64,000 nucleotides of DNA from Mucor racemosus (taxonomy: Eukaryota; Mucoromycota; Mucoromycetes; Mucorales; Mucoraceae): assembly GCA_027405735.1 (NCBI GenBank), contig JAPEHQ010000010.1, positions 1,736,001-1,800,000 of the forward strand, written 5' to 3'. A model generated the notes under the pieces. It saw only the letters and a list, made by a program, of their open reading frames with translations. It did no database searches and was not told where the DNA came from. Positions within the stretch are counted from its first letter, which is position 1. Each line of letters begins with the position of its first letter. Shown here piece by piece: positions 23,918 through 42,292 of the stretch. The position numbers were made by a program, and so were the translations under genes.

Positions 23918-24202
23918 AACTATTTTTTTTTGTAATTGCATCTAAATTTCTCTCTTTTTCTTTTCTCTCATTTATATTATTATATATCTTTATTCTCTCT
24001 CTTTTTTTTTCTATTGTCTTGTTAATATAAAATGATTTATTGCTTAAAAGTAATGTTTATGACGTCGAATATATGAGTGGTGTTTGTTGAAACTCAACAC
24101 CAGGGTAGACGGTGGAGACCAAAGCAAAATGTAAATTTATTTTTGTTTTCCTCACCTTACATACTTTATCACTCTTACCCCTCACTCTTTTCTTAACTTA
24201 TT
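23805..24202. repeat. Short intergenic spacer with CT microsatellite
   Basis: Tandem spacer between NOG2 and NDUFA2 (both plus). 23890-23917 is a (CT)n tract, followed by T-rich sequence (23925-24010), so it combines the NOG2 3' flank and the NDUFA2 promoter. Confidence 0.7.
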
Positions 24203-24607
24203 ATGTCTGCTTTCAAATCACAATTAAAGGGCCTTAAGGAACTTCGTCTTCAATTCTGTCAAACTTCACCTTCTAGCAGTGGTCTTCGGTAATTTGCATT
24301 TCATTTGATATTATTACATTTAAACATTAAACTAAAAATAAATTTACAGTGATTTTGTTGCAAAGAACTACGTTAACATTAAAAAAGTCAACCCTGAACT
24401 TCCAATTTTGGTTCGTGAAGCCAGTGGTATTGAAGCTCGTGCCTTTGCTCGTTTTGGTAAGCAGATCTTTCAGAAAAGAAAGTGATTTTCATTTAAAATT
24501 AACTTGCCATTGCTTTAGATAAAGGCATTGAACGTAAAGTTACTCTCAACAACGCAACAGCACAAGATATCGAAAATACTTTGGCACAATTAGTCAAATC
24601 TGCTTAG
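24203..24607 (+). CDS. NDUFA2: NADH:ubiquinone oxidoreductase subunit NDUFA2 (B8)
   Basis: Small accessory subunit of mitochondrial complex I with the thioredoxin-like L51/S25/CI-B8 fold. Exons 24203-24288, 24350-24456 and 24519-24607 give 93 residues (mammalian protein 99); introns are 61 and 62 nt. The family pattern is visible: LKELRLQFCQTSPSSSGLR, then DFVAKNYVNIKKVNPELPIL, VREASGIEARAFARF and an alanine-rich closing helix. No intact reading frame of this length exists without the two splices, which explains why simple frame scans miss it. Confidence 0.9.
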
Positions 24608-27099
24608 ATTATTCTCTGGACAGTTACAAATTTCAAAAATTACATTCAAAAATAAATAGAAAAAAAGTTTAAAGAAATTTTACTCGATCAATTTGTTGTA
24701 AAGTTTTGGTTTCTCAACGATTATCTATAGAGCGGATGATGCTCTATTCAATGATATTTTTAACTTGCTCTCTTTTAGGATTTTTTTTGGGTTTACTGAA
24801 TGGGCAATCATTGAAACAGCTACTGATGAGACGCAACAGAAAATATTGAAATTACCTGATTAGACGTCCAACGAATTCAAAAAGATCAAATGTTGTGCTA
24901 AGCGTATTTTACTCATGTCACAAAAAGCGACTGATGTCTGTGGTTTGTTAAGTTAGCTGTGAAAAGGAAGTGGGCAATTATTATTGCTTCAGCATGACTA
25001 GTTAAAACTGTTATAATTTGAGAGAAAAATGATAATATTAAAGATATCAAGCCAATAAAATGATGAAATGATCAAATGCTTTGTTGTATTGTTATATGCT
25101 TCAACTAATACAGCAAAGTTTTCAATCCAAAACGACCAATAGAACTGGTCAAAAAGAGGTTTTCTTCCATTTTTAAGCTTAAGTTTTAGTCCAATTAATG
25201 AAGGTTAATGAGCTTAAATACGAAGTGTGGCTATATTTCACCACTTTCTTTTGCTTTTCTCAGATGCAGAGATATGTGAAAAACTCAAAACCAAATAACT
25301 GAATACATCTAAAATGATCCAAGAGACTCATGAAGCGCAGTAAATACCAACAACTTAGCAAAACAGACCTATTTCAGTACACTAAATGCTGGATTTTTGT
25401 AGTTTGCAGCCTTTTCCAGCACCCAAAAGCATACCAAACGGTTGCTTTCGTTCAACAGACTCGATTTATATCGTTTTTGCACTTTTCTTCAGATTATGAT
25501 TTCAGCTCGATTTTTGCCTTACCATATCTCGTCCAAAATCTCAATTTTAACAAAATTCAATTTTTCACGCGAAAAATGAAGCTTTTTATTAAGGTATATA
25601 TGAGAGTCATCTGACTTAAGTAAGGTAAGCTTTATGGTCGCAGTGTCTATTTTAAGGTTTCAGGCCAACTTTTTTAATTTTTCGCCTAGAAACCGGAATT
25701 GTAGTTTATTGCAATTATCTCAATTTTTTGAGCCATAAATGCTTTTAAATAAAATTTTATAAAATAAAGCGCTTTAAATTACATACATTTTATTAGCACA
25801 TAATTTGTATATATCTGTAAGATTTGGCTTGTAAAAATTCTTTAAAAGTTTAAAAATTTCCCAAAATGCCAAATTGAACCAAAAATTTTACTGTTGCATT
25901 TTCTGAATTCACGCCCCGATACCCGCTAAATATTTTACTGAAAAAATTAACCACATCAGATGTCCCTCCCTTCCATTAATTTATCAAATTCTACAGTATA
26001 CGATACAGTTTTTATTATTACATTATTATGCGGAAAACATACAAGGCTTGAGTTTATTAATTTTCTATGCAATTGACGAAACTATTGTGTAAAGCTCAAA
26101 GCTTTTCGGGGAGCCAATGATAAAAAAAACCACATTGTTTCGTATCTCGATCGTCTTTTGTATTTCAAGATTTTGGTTTATGGATCAAAAGAAATACAGA
26201 AAAAAAGCAAGTTAAATATTCCAGGCGTGATAACGAAGCGTTCAACTTTTCTGATGGTGAACATGTTAAGCCTGAAAAAGAAATTGATCCAAGGCCAACT
26301 ACCTGAATCTATTGGTGTGCTTCTTTTTGGATAAAAATAAACAATCATTAACATATCGAAAAGTTGACCCGAAACAAAAAAGCAAACAGAAGCAGCAGTT
26401 TGAAGAGACCTGATACTATTTACAATCAAGTCAACAAAGCAATTCTAGATAAAAAGATCGGATTTAAAGAAGTGAAGTCAATTTAAGCAGAGAAGAAACT
26501 CGTTCAATATTGATAGACTTGTATCATTTACTTCATTTATTTAAAGGTGCAGTCGACAAAAGATCTGGATGTAGTCAAGTAATATGTCTCCCGCATTTAT
26601 TTGATAATTCCTACGTAGAGTAATCCGTATTTTTCTTTGATAAAAAAGCTACTGGGAACATCTTCTTGGCAACTCTCATCGTCTGAATATCTCAGATGGT
26701 TGGAAGAGGGATCTTGCTGAAGACACCGGAATTCCGTGGTTTTATAGCAAACCGTACCTGTACGGATTATGACAATGTCTTGTGTTATTTTTACGATTTA
26801 TTTATATTGTAAATGTATTCTGATAAATAATCATTTTCATTTTCTAGTTTCCTGTTTTTGAAGCTTTGACGATAAAGATTTTTGTGATTTTACAGTATTT
26901 ATTACAAGCTGGCATCGTAGAGTATTGTTAATACCATAAATAACATGTCAAGCACGCCATCAAGAGTTTTAGATATTCATTATAGATTAGTGGCTTATTT
27001 CGTTTGATTTTTTTGACATTCAAACTCACAAATGTCGATGCTTCTACACAATTCCACAAAGATACCTTTTTCTTTTTCTTCATATTTTTGTCTACAAAG
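24608..27099. other. Intergenic, 2.5 kb, no gene seen
   Basis: AT-rich, with poorly conserved stretches that recall the other dispersed repeats (25480-25900). Open frames at 25330-25614, 26178-26429 and 26928-27146 have no motif. A short palindrome, CCGTACCTGTACGG, lies at about 26753-26766. The last 100 bases are T-rich and serve as the MetRS promoter. Confidence 0.5.
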
Positions 27100-29818
27100 A
27101 TGCCTGCAGCTATTAAGATAACTGTACCCAAGTTGTCAGCCAACACAAAGCCTTATGCTAACGCATTAAAGTTTTCAATTGCTGCTCAAGTTACTGGAGC
27201 CAAGCTCGTCGAAACTCCTGGTGAAGCTCTTACTTTTATTGTCTCAAACGACATTTCTTTGACTGACGCGAACGCTGCCTTAAAGTAAGATTCATCATGC
27301 ATTGATACACAAAGAGATCAAGCTTAATCAAAATATAAAATAGGTATATTTTCAATGCTACTGCTTTCAATGCTTTGCAATCCGTCGTTATCGAAAAGGA
27401 AGAAATCTCTGTCAGTCCTCTTGTTATCAAGAGAAGAATCGATCAAGCTTTCCAAAACGCCGAAGATATTATCAACAAGCATACTAACGCTTTTGCCAAG
27501 GTAAAATGTCTTTTGTACAAGACATTATTCTCTAAAATATATATTCATGCTTATTACATAATAGGAAGCTTCCAATACTACTTTAGTCGATGTTATTTAC
27601 TACGGTACTCTTTACGAGACTTTATCATCTGCCAAAGATCTCAGCAAATATCCTAATTTGTCTGCTTGGTTCAACACTGTTTCTAAGAACGAGAAATTCA
27701 CTGCTGGTGTAGAACATGTCAAGGAACAGGTAATACAAGTAAAAAAAAAAGGAGAGTGAACAATATGACTCATAATTGGTAAAAATTTGTAATTTCTAGA
27801 CAAATAAGGGTGCTAAACCCAAGAATAAGGCTGTATTTGCCGAAAAGAAGGTTGCCAAGGAGATCCCTAAGCCTGTTTTCAACAAAGCTACTCAAAAAGT
27901 CAATAATGTTGCTGCCAAGGGACTTGATCAATCTGTCAAGTAAGTTCTTTGCACAGAAAATAGCAGAAATGTAAAATTAATGCAAAATCAAATTTAGGGT
28001 TCTTCCCAAGGATAATGAGCGTAATATTTTGATTACTTCTGCTCTTCCTTATGTCAACAATGTTCCTCATTTGGGTAACATTGTTGGTTCCACATTGAGT
28101 GCTGATGTCTATGCTAGATATTGTCGTGCTCGTGGTTATAACACTGCATTCTTCTGTGGTACTGATGAATATGGTACTGCTACTGAGACCAAGGCTTTGG
28201 AAGAAGGTGTTTCATGTCAAGCTCTTTGTGATAAATATAATGCTATTCATAATGCTGTTTATGAATGGTTTGATTTGTCCTTTGATCTCTTTGGTCGTAC
28301 CACTACTGAAAAGCAAACAGAGATTGCTCAAGAGATTTTCTTGAAGAATTATGAAAATGGTAATATTATCAAGGAAACCATGACTCAATTATACTGTGAA
28401 AAGTGTAGCAGGTAAATTTATGCAAAAATGAAGAAAAAAAAAAAAAAAAACAAAAAAACAAAGGATTGGAAATTAAAATGTCTCTTTAGATTCTTGGCTG
28501 ATCGTTATGTTGAAGGTACTTGTCCTCATTGTAAGTATGATGATGCTCGTGGTGATCAATGTGATGCTTGTGGTAAGCTTTTGAATGCCACTGATCTCGT
28601 TAACCCTCGTTGTAAACTCGATGGTAATGCTCCTATCACTAAGGATTCCAACCATCTTTTCCTTGATTTGGCTAAGCTTCAACCTGAAATTGAAGCTGCT
28701 TTCAAACAATCCTCTGTTGATGGTATGTGGTCAGCTAATGGCATCAACATTACTCAATCTTGGTTGAAGGAAGGTTTAAGACCTCGTTGTATTACTCGTG
28801 ATTTGAAGTGGGGTACTCCTGTTCCTCTTGAAGGTTATGAGGATAAGGTATTCTATGTTTGGTTTGATGCACCAATTGGTTATCCCAGTATTACTGCCAA
28901 TTATACTGATGAATGGGAAAAGTGGTGGAAAAATCCCGAGAATGTCAAGTTGTATCAATTCATGGGTAAGGATAATGTTCCTTTCCATTCTGTCATTTTC
29001 CCCGGTTGTGAAATTGGTACAAATGAAAAATGGACTGTTGTAAACCATATCAGTACTTGTGGTAAGTTATCTGAATCAAGTGTATTGGTAAAGTTGCTCA
29101 CATTTTGCTTTAAGAATATCTCAACTATGAGGGCGGTAAGTTCTCCAAGTCTCGTAATGTTGGTGTCTTTGGTAACAACGCTGAAGCCACTGGTATTCCT
29201 CCTTCTGTCTGGCGTTACTACCTCATGTCTGTTCGTCCCGAAACCAGCGATTCCATGTTCACTTGGAACGAATTCATTACCAAAAACAACAGTGAATTGT
29301 TAAACAATCTCGGTAACTTTGTCAACCGTGCTATTCGTTTCATCTTTGCCAAGTATGATGGCGTTATTCCCAAGGCTGATTTCTCTGGAAAATTAGAAAC
29401 TGACCTTATCAAGGATGTAAACGAATTTTTGAAGCAATACGTTGATACCATGGAAGCTGTCAAGCTTAGATCTGGCCTTAGTATTGCTATGAACATTTCT
29501 GCTCGTGGTAACCAATATCTTCAAGAAGCCAACTTGAGCAACGTCTTGTTTGATGAATCTCGTCCCAAGTGTGATGCTGTTGTTGCTACAGCTGTCAACT
29601 TGATTTACCTTTTGTCTGCTGTTATCAGCCCTTACATGCCTGCTTCTTCTGAAAGCATGTGTCGTCAATTGAACGCTCCTCTTCGTAATATTCCTGATGA
29701 ACTTTCTATGGATATCAAGGAAGGTCATGTCTTGGGTGGTGCTGAATATTTGTTTAACAAAATTGATGAAAAGATGGAGGAAGTCTGGAAGGGCAAGTAT
29801 GGTACCGGTTCTAGTTAA
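27100..29818 (+). CDS. MES1: Cytosolic methionyl-tRNA synthetase
   Basis: Charges tRNA-Met in the cytosol. Seven exons: 27100-27284, 27344-27500, 27565-27729, 27800-27939, 27998-28411, 28490-29061 and 29115-29818. Together they give 778 residues (yeast Mes1 751). Residues 1-190 form a GST-like N-terminal domain, as in synthetases that bind Arc1p/AIMP partners, followed by a lysine-rich linker. The catalytic core has [16 protein letters not shown] (HIGH motif, H240-N243) and [11 protein letters not shown]. Zinc-knuckle cysteine pairs CEKC, CPHC and CDAC follow, and KFSKS (KMSKS motif) sits at 553-557. An anticodon-binding helical domain follows; no C-terminal tRBD/EMAPII domain. The fifth intron (28412-28489) is 78 nt and carries an A run. 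The upstream in-frame ATG at 27004 was rejected because the intervening sequence is non-coding in character. Confidence 0.96.
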
Positions 29819-35292
<5,474 letters not shown>

Positions 35293-36253
35293 TCTCTTTT
35301 TTTTTTTTTTTAAAAAAAAAACTATTATAGAAACTTAATCAACAACAAAAATCTATAAAAAAAATCAGAAAAATCACTAAAAATCAACACAAAAAAACTC
35401 GCAACCACACCTTGTTATATTTTACTCCAACTTATTTAGACTTTTTTCTTTTTCCTCCTTAATTTTCAACAAACCAGTTTCGAAATACAACAAATCTATC
35501 TTTTTTTGTGCTTCATTGTCTTAAACAACCCTTTTTCTCTACCATCCCAAGCTACTATCTATGAGAGCCAGCCTTTGTATATATATCTTAACCTTATGAA
35601 TCTTTTTCCCCTCTTTTTTTTTTAAAAAAAACTTTATGACATTTTATGATCTCCCTCCCCCCTTTTTTTTTCTTATTTATGAATATGTAGTAGCTTATTA
35701 TAACCCTCATCTCCATTCCTTCACTCTATTTTTTTAAAAACCCTATTATCGTCTTGATGACCAAAATATACACCTTCAAGTTTTTGACATGAACCAATTT
35801 TTCTCTTTTTTTTTTCTATAGACTACCCTTCCATTTTTTTTCTGTAAAAAACTTAATAATAACTCTTTTTTTCTCTTATCAATTCTTAATAATTTCTGTT
35901 TGTACATACATACTCTAAGAAAGCGTTTTCATGTTTAAAAAGGAAACATGCTGTGATACATTATGGGAATTCAAATCTTGGATTTTGAATGCTTATTTTC
36001 AACGTGGTAAAAAAAACATGTGCATAAATGTAATTAACCTTAAAAAAAAATACAAACTTTTATATTAAAACATGAGTAAGCTACTCATTTAATCCAATTG
36101 ACACCTTATAATAGTTACAATAATTTATGATTCGCAGCATCTGTGCAAAAGGCGTATAGGAATTAAAGATAATAACCTACTAAAATCTTCTTTTCCTATT
36201 GTTGTATATTGTGAAATGTTGCACGGTCCGCGGCAAGTTGTCTTTTTACATTG

Positions 36254-36286
<33 letters not shown>

Positions 36287-37041
36287 AACTTGTACCATAT
36301 AGTATCATTCTGTGGATACAAACTTGATGTTCAAGTTGTGCATGACAAAAACTAATCTTATTGTATTGTAGTAATAGATCACATATAAACAAAGCCATCA
36401 TGTGTGCACAATGGCCCCTCATCTCGCTCTTCATTTGATTGTGTATTAGAATATACAATTTGTAATTTTGAAACACATATCGTACAACCACACTGTATAT
36501 GTAATATACAGCTACAGCGATAAGTGACCAATGACTAAATATATTGTAATTGGTATTTTACTGGAAAATCACTAAAGTTACAAAAAGAATAAACAGTGTC
36601 ATTGAATCACCTTGTTCTTACTCTTTTAAACGTGCACTCGAGCCATTTTGTGTTCATTTCTATATACATATGTATATAATTACCCCACAACATCCTAACA
36701 CGAGGTCATGTTGTATATAAACTTTTAAAACAAAGGCTTCTTGTTTCTTTGTAATTGTTTGGGGTTGCTATTTTTTTTTCCCTATACATTTTGGTATTAC
36801 ATTAAAAGTGTAAACCTGTAAGATTCCATCAATCTTGAAATTTCATTCATATTGGCCTGATTAGGTTATTTACCCTGAGTTTTTTCATGTATGAGTATAA
36901 TATGAACGTCCATTTTGGGTGTACAAACATGATCATGGGGTTATTTTTTATGAAAACAACAATGTGTGTGCGTGCGTGCATGTCCATACGATATGTGTTT
37001 GTACCTTAGTTTCGTACCATGTATGTACCATAACTTTTCTT

Positions 37042-37078
<37 letters not shown>

Positions 37079-37799
37079 CTGAGAAATCTTCAAATCGTCA
37101 TGCTGCCCGTCTTCCGATGAAATAGTGTGATTTTTCATTAACAGTCTACTGTTATCGATAAACTTAATTATTGTGATCTAATCGAAAGAACAGGATACAC
37201 AGTGTTGTATACAAGTAGGCGGGGAGGGTCATATTGCCTCGTCATGATTTTATCAGATTTCCGTTGTGTACTCCCTTCGAATTCATACCATAATAAACAT
37301 TTGGATGTTAATACATTCACAACCTAGGAAAAAATATCAACATAAATTCAAGATGATATTCATTTAGATAAACGTTTTTTAAAATTATAGAAGAGCTTTG
37401 GGATTGAAAGAAAATTCTTCAAATATGATACACAGTAGTACAAACTAGGAGATCGAACACTAAACTGTATTAATAGATGATATGATGATGATTTATCGTC
37501 TAATTAAAGTTAATTCCCGAACTTGAATAGACTTCTTTTCTATAAACTTATAGTGCATCAGCTTTAGTTTCGTTTAATTGGACGTTGAGTTATATTTGTT
37601 TCATTAAGATAAAAACTTTAAAATTTGTACATGAAGCTTTTTTTTCAAGCAGTAAATATCAAGATAATTCGTACTGCATGAAGATGATTTTCAAAGATTT
37701 CAATCTTCAAAATTGGAGTCTGCCCTCTTTTCTATAACTAATCTCGTATTGAACACTTTTGGGAATACCTTAGGCAGTGCTAAATAGTTATGAATTGGT
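35293..37799. other. Long 3' flank of the zinc-finger gene, T-rich intergenic
   Basis: 35293-35900 has many pyrimidine-rich blocks and looks like an extended 3' UTR/flank. T homopolymers of more than 20 occur at 36255-36284 and about 37047-37071. Short frames at 36246-36491 (lysine run) and 36919-37125 (phenylalanine run) come from these tracts. No gene seen. Confidence 0.5.
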
Positions 37800-38345
37800 C
37801 CCATTCTCCTACCTATTTCTAAGTTTATTTTATATCTCACAAAAGACTCAAAGACAGATAAAGTCTACTACTTTTTCCTTAAAAACCCGGTCTCAATTTT
37901 CATGTCTGCCCAACTTTTTTTTTCACTAAATAAAATTAAGAAAAAATTATATGCCAATGTACCTGAGATGCTCAGCTTTAATCCAAAAACAAGTATCCGG
38001 AAATATCCTATTTTTTGCAGTTGGTATTAATTTTTCAGTGCTAATGTTTCAGATTTTTTACGCGTATTTCACTGCTAAGAATTAAAAACTTTGAGGCTTC
38101 ATATCTCTAAAAGAAATTAAGCTATACTGAAACCTTTAAATAATAAAACTTGCTTGTTTTAAAGTACTCTATAACATATTTTAATATGAAAAATTTCTGA
38201 GTACTTTTATTTTTTTTTCCATTTTTTGGGCATTTTTGTAGTAGATTTCAAAATATTCGTTAAATTGAGCAATGCTTTTTTTACATTCATATCATCAACC
38301 TCGTTGAGCTCTCTTGGATCCAATTTAGTTTTTTTTAAATTATTG
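37800..38345 (+). repeat. Dispersed repeat family D, longest copy
   Basis: Direct-orientation match to 55270-55775 over most of its length: 'cctattcctaa.tttattttatatctca', 'gcccaactttttttttcactaaata', 'aaaaaattatatgcc', 'ctattttttgcagttggtat', and 'tttcagattttt'. The 3' part also matches 19826-20025. The copies are old and carry no conserved reading frame. Confidence 0.6.
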
Positions 38346-40190
38346 ATTTTTCATGGAGATATTCTCAAAAATGTGTACAAAGGGATACTCTCGTTTCTAG
38401 CTTCAATTTTTCCCTTATATACCCTCATCCCAAATTCTGAATTTGAAAAAAAATTGGCAAAAATCTCATTCTCTCTACGAAAAGTGCAGCTAGAAGGCTC
38501 AATAATAGCTCGATCAATAGATAACTTTGCTGCGCATTGCTTACATTACTTATATTTAAAATATACTTACAAAAAGTGTTGTGTATCTTCAAAAAACCTT
38601 CAGAATTTCAGTCGCATTTTACGCAAAATTTAATGTGAAACATTTGTCCGAATTTTGTTTAGAAGGATGCAGAATTTAAAACTGTACAAAAGCCATTTGA
38701 TACACTAGGTCGACTTACTTTTCAGTTCATGAGCATTTAAAGGAACTTATTTTTTTGATCATTTTCTGATCGATTCGATAAATTGATTTTGGAACTCAGT
38801 TATCGTAGACCTTATGCTGTAATGTAAACTATTATTTTGAATATCTCAAAAAAAAAATTGATTTTTTTTACTGAAACAAAAAATGTGGAGTAGCTTTCAA
38901 TTGGATTCACCTTGTGAATACAAAAAATTAAACCTCAATTATGGTGCTTAATTTTATACAATCGATTTCAGGCTGGTGCTGAACTAGGTAGTATTACTTC
39001 CCCACGTAATAAATTAAAAGCCATCTCATTTGAAGCCATGCCATGCAATTCAAATAAGAGATTATGAATATAAACCATGTATAACCAAAGGTATCCTATT
39101 GTATCAAAGATATCATGGGCATTCATTATCATGTGTTAAGACGTAAGGCAAAGTTATCCAGCGTAGATTGATTTAATGCACACAGTTTTTTTTAAAAAAA
39201 GCTCTACTATTATGTCGTTGGTCTTGGATTAAAACAGTTGTGTTGAGTGCAGAAGATGACGAGATCTGCGCTCGCCCTCTTACACGAGCTTCTTCAATGA
39301 CTGGCTTTATCATCCTCCACTACGGCTGAGCTATGCTTCTCATGGGCATAATGGTTTGCACAGATGGGCAAAATAAAAAATTATGTGCAGATCAGGCAGC
39401 CCAGATGAGCAGAGCAATGAGATCAAGATTTTTTAGTCAATTTATTAAAGTATATCAATCATAATATAATTAATAACGAAGATAATTTGAATAATTTAAA
39501 ACAGATGTGAGTTACTCTGATTCAACAGAATTGCCTTATTGACGAGATATATTAATTTGAAATTTGGGGTTTGAAAGAGTTCTACCCATGTTCTTCTTTC
39601 GGGGACCAAATGGGAACAATGACAACAACCTGTTTGGTAACACTAAAAGTATTTATGCCTTTGTAAATTTCTGGTTGTAACATACAGAATCTTTTTTCTT
39701 CCCTACGCTTTCCTCAGCTCTTTTATTCACGTTTAAAACTACAACAAAAAGACTAATATTTCTTTCTAAACTGAAATCAAGAAGCAGGTACAAGCACATG
39801 TTTTTCCTATTGTTTATTTGGAAATGAACTATTAACTGTTAATGTTAGGGCGCGTTATAATATCTTTTTCGAACAAAAAAAGCATCCAGGACTTAATCAT
39901 TTTGTTCCATTATCTACGTTATAATCGATGCTTTTTTGGTCTAAAGTGGATATCTATCTGCAGAAAAATTGGTGATTATAAAAGTATATATTATTATCTA
40001 CCTGATTTGAATGAATGAATAAACTCATGTTAGTCTATTTAGTCTCTAAAAATTATTTGTTTCTATTCAGTGGCCAACAGCAGCTAAGAAGAGGAAAACA
40101 AGATGTTGTCTTGAGTACCACTACCAGCTATCAAAGGTACACCATAATTATTATTTATTAGTTTGTTAATTGATTTTATTAATTAATAAT
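38346..40190. other. Intergenic, no gene seen, left flank of the inverted arms
   Basis: AT-rich. A slightly GC-richer block at 39210-39420 has no recognised coding content. The final bases (40182-40190, ATTAATAAT) are the candidate target duplication of the large inverted-arm element. Confidence 0.45.
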
Positions 40191-41813
40191 ATAGATTATA
40201 GACAATAATAAAATTCAATACGTTGTTGATGTAGAGATGTAGAGCAATACATTCAAGAGCCAATATATTTACGATTATTATTATTTGTAGATATGTTTAT
40301 GTTATAATAATGTTTACAGCAACAATGGTTTTTGCTCGAGTATAAAATTAAATAACACTTACTGCTTAAATTTATATGCAAGCCAAATCTAATATTATAG
40401 ATGTTACTTTATTATCACACATAAAATTTAAACAAATTAACCTTCTTTAAACTTACTATTTTAGTTTACGAGTGTCAGCTGTAAAAAGATTTGTTTTCAA
40501 GTATACAATAGCTACAATCAAAACTATGGTTATTAGGCAAGACATTAAATTATTCTTTTTTTTTTGTTTCTATATCACTTGAAATTTTATCACTTTTATG
40601 GAACATTTCGTGAGTTTGTAGCCAGTTCTAGCTTTTTATTGAGTAGATATAAATATCATTGCCTTCGATTTGATCTGGTAATCAAGAAATACGTCCAAAA
40701 ATATAGTAGTAAATAATGATATTTGATCCTAAAATGCAGTTAAATGGAAATATTAGTCTCTAATATAACGACTGCTATCTATATTAAAAACATTAGTCCC
40801 TTATGTTAGAATGCGTATTCCGATACAAGAAAAGAATACCAGCTTGATAGTCTGATATGCCTTATCAAACGGTGAATATATCCTTGGAATATGAAAACAA
40901 AAAGAGAGAACCAACACACGTATAAAAGCATTTTTAAGGTTTCACATTATTTAGCGCAATTAAAACCCTACTAAATTGCACATGTCAGCCAATGTAAAAG
41001 CAACATTACAGCGCCTGAACTACAAACTAAGCAAAATAGGTAATATCTGTTACTATAATAGAAACTTAAAATTTTCTACTAGAAAAACCGTTTGTCATAT
41101 CATACATTCATTAAAAATTACAAAAACGAGCCCGTAGAGCGACGCCGTAATTGAGCATAGCAATATTGAACGGCTGCCAAGTCTCATATACTATGGTATA
41201 TATCTAAGTTTTAAATAAAAAAGCAATTTTTTTTACTTTTTTTATATTTAACCATGTACGGTCTGAAAATTCAGTTTTTGTAGCGGACATTTTCGGGGCT
41301 CATTTTATCCTTACCAACACTGATGATTTTGATCAAAAAACAGAAAAATCAATTTTTGATACCAAAGTCAACGTTTAAATATACTACATTGTAAGAGAAA
41401 ATTGTAGCCATGACTAATACACATTTTATAAAAGCTTAATATTAAATGTTAAGTAATGAAACTTTGTACTTTTGGCTCAAAAACGGTTTTTTGATTAAAG
41501 GATTTTCATGTAATATTTTGTAATAAAAATATTTGTTATTTTTTATTGAGCAAATAGAGCACTAAATTCTGCATATGTGTATATTTTTTGTTTTTATAAT
41601 TGGTAGTATAATTAACCCTAGATTTGCAAAATCCGAAAAAAAAAAATTAAAAAATGTCAAAATTGATGATCTGGACAAGAATAATTTTCGAAATTAATAT
41701 TCCGCTTATAAGCTTTGTGGGTCTGAAAAATAAGAGATTTTATAATACATGATAACTTTTTCAAGAATTTACGATGCTGTAACCACTTGATTCAAGCTTA
41801 TTACTGTACACAT

Positions 41814-42051
41814 TGTCGGTTTTCGAGGATATTGAACAGCCAATTTTGATGCCAATTCCATTTCTAACTCATATTAAAATGTAATTCTTATAAATAGTCT
41901 TTTAAACCAAGACCTAGAAGCTCTTGGTTCTTTCTTTTACCATTAGTTATTCTAGTAATAAAGCCTACTACGTTCTCCATGATAAATGTTACTAGTTTTT
42001 ATTATTATTCTTTCTATAAATAAGATTGTATGTATCCATAATAAACTCTCA
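41814..42051 (+). mobile_element. Solo LTR, family G copy 2 (238 bp)
   Basis: TGTCGGTTTTCGAGG to ACTCTCA (TG...CA ends), with TATAAATAG and AATAAA signals inside. Flanks CACAT (41809-41813) and AACAT (42052-42056) are a 5-bp target duplication with one mismatch. The corresponding point of the right arm carries a different LTR, and the reconstructed empty site reads CACATTTATACATGC. Confidence 0.75.
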
Positions 42052-42159
42052 AACATTTATACATGCTATTATTGTTGTGTGGTAGCTTATCTGATGATAA
42101 TATAGTCTTACTTAATAATTAATGCGCTAGAGGTGATTTACATTAAGTTTTAGTCTTAC

Positions 42160-42260
42160 CCCTCCAACATCATAAACATAAACATGGCCATCACTGGGAC
42201 CTATTGTCACCTTTTTACCATCTTTGTCCCAAGCCAGTTTATTCAATGCTTTACCAGAAC
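42160..42260 (-). pseudogene. Captured WD40 exon fragment (dynein intermediate chain-like), left copy
   Basis: On the minus strand an open frame reads SGKALNKLAWDKDGKK, then SDGHVYVYDVGG, followed by an intact donor-like GTAAGA at 42159-42154. This resembles a C-terminal WD repeat of cytoplasmic dynein intermediate chain (family pattern: NK/R.xW...GK.xAVGDSDG.VYVYDVG). Only the 3' half of the exon remains; the 5' half is replaced by sequence next to the piggyBac-like element. The rest of the gene is not in the window. Confidence 0.6.
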
Positions 42261-42292
42261 AAACTTACTTTTGGCCTATAAAAATTGATTTA

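Larger units (their letters stand above)
40191..42292 (+). mobile_element. Left arm of a large inverted repeat (putative Mutator-like TIR)
   Basis: The reverse complement of this arm aligns along nearly its whole length with 48560-50938, from outer ATAGATTATA to the inner WD40-exon copy near 42260. Divergence is moderate with small indels. It contains one LTR insertion (41814-42051) absent from the right arm, and lacks two LTRs present there. Arms of 2 kb, a captured gene fragment and a candidate 9-bp flanking duplication fit a Mutator-like element; no MULE transposase is present, so it would be non-autonomous. Confidence 0.65.
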
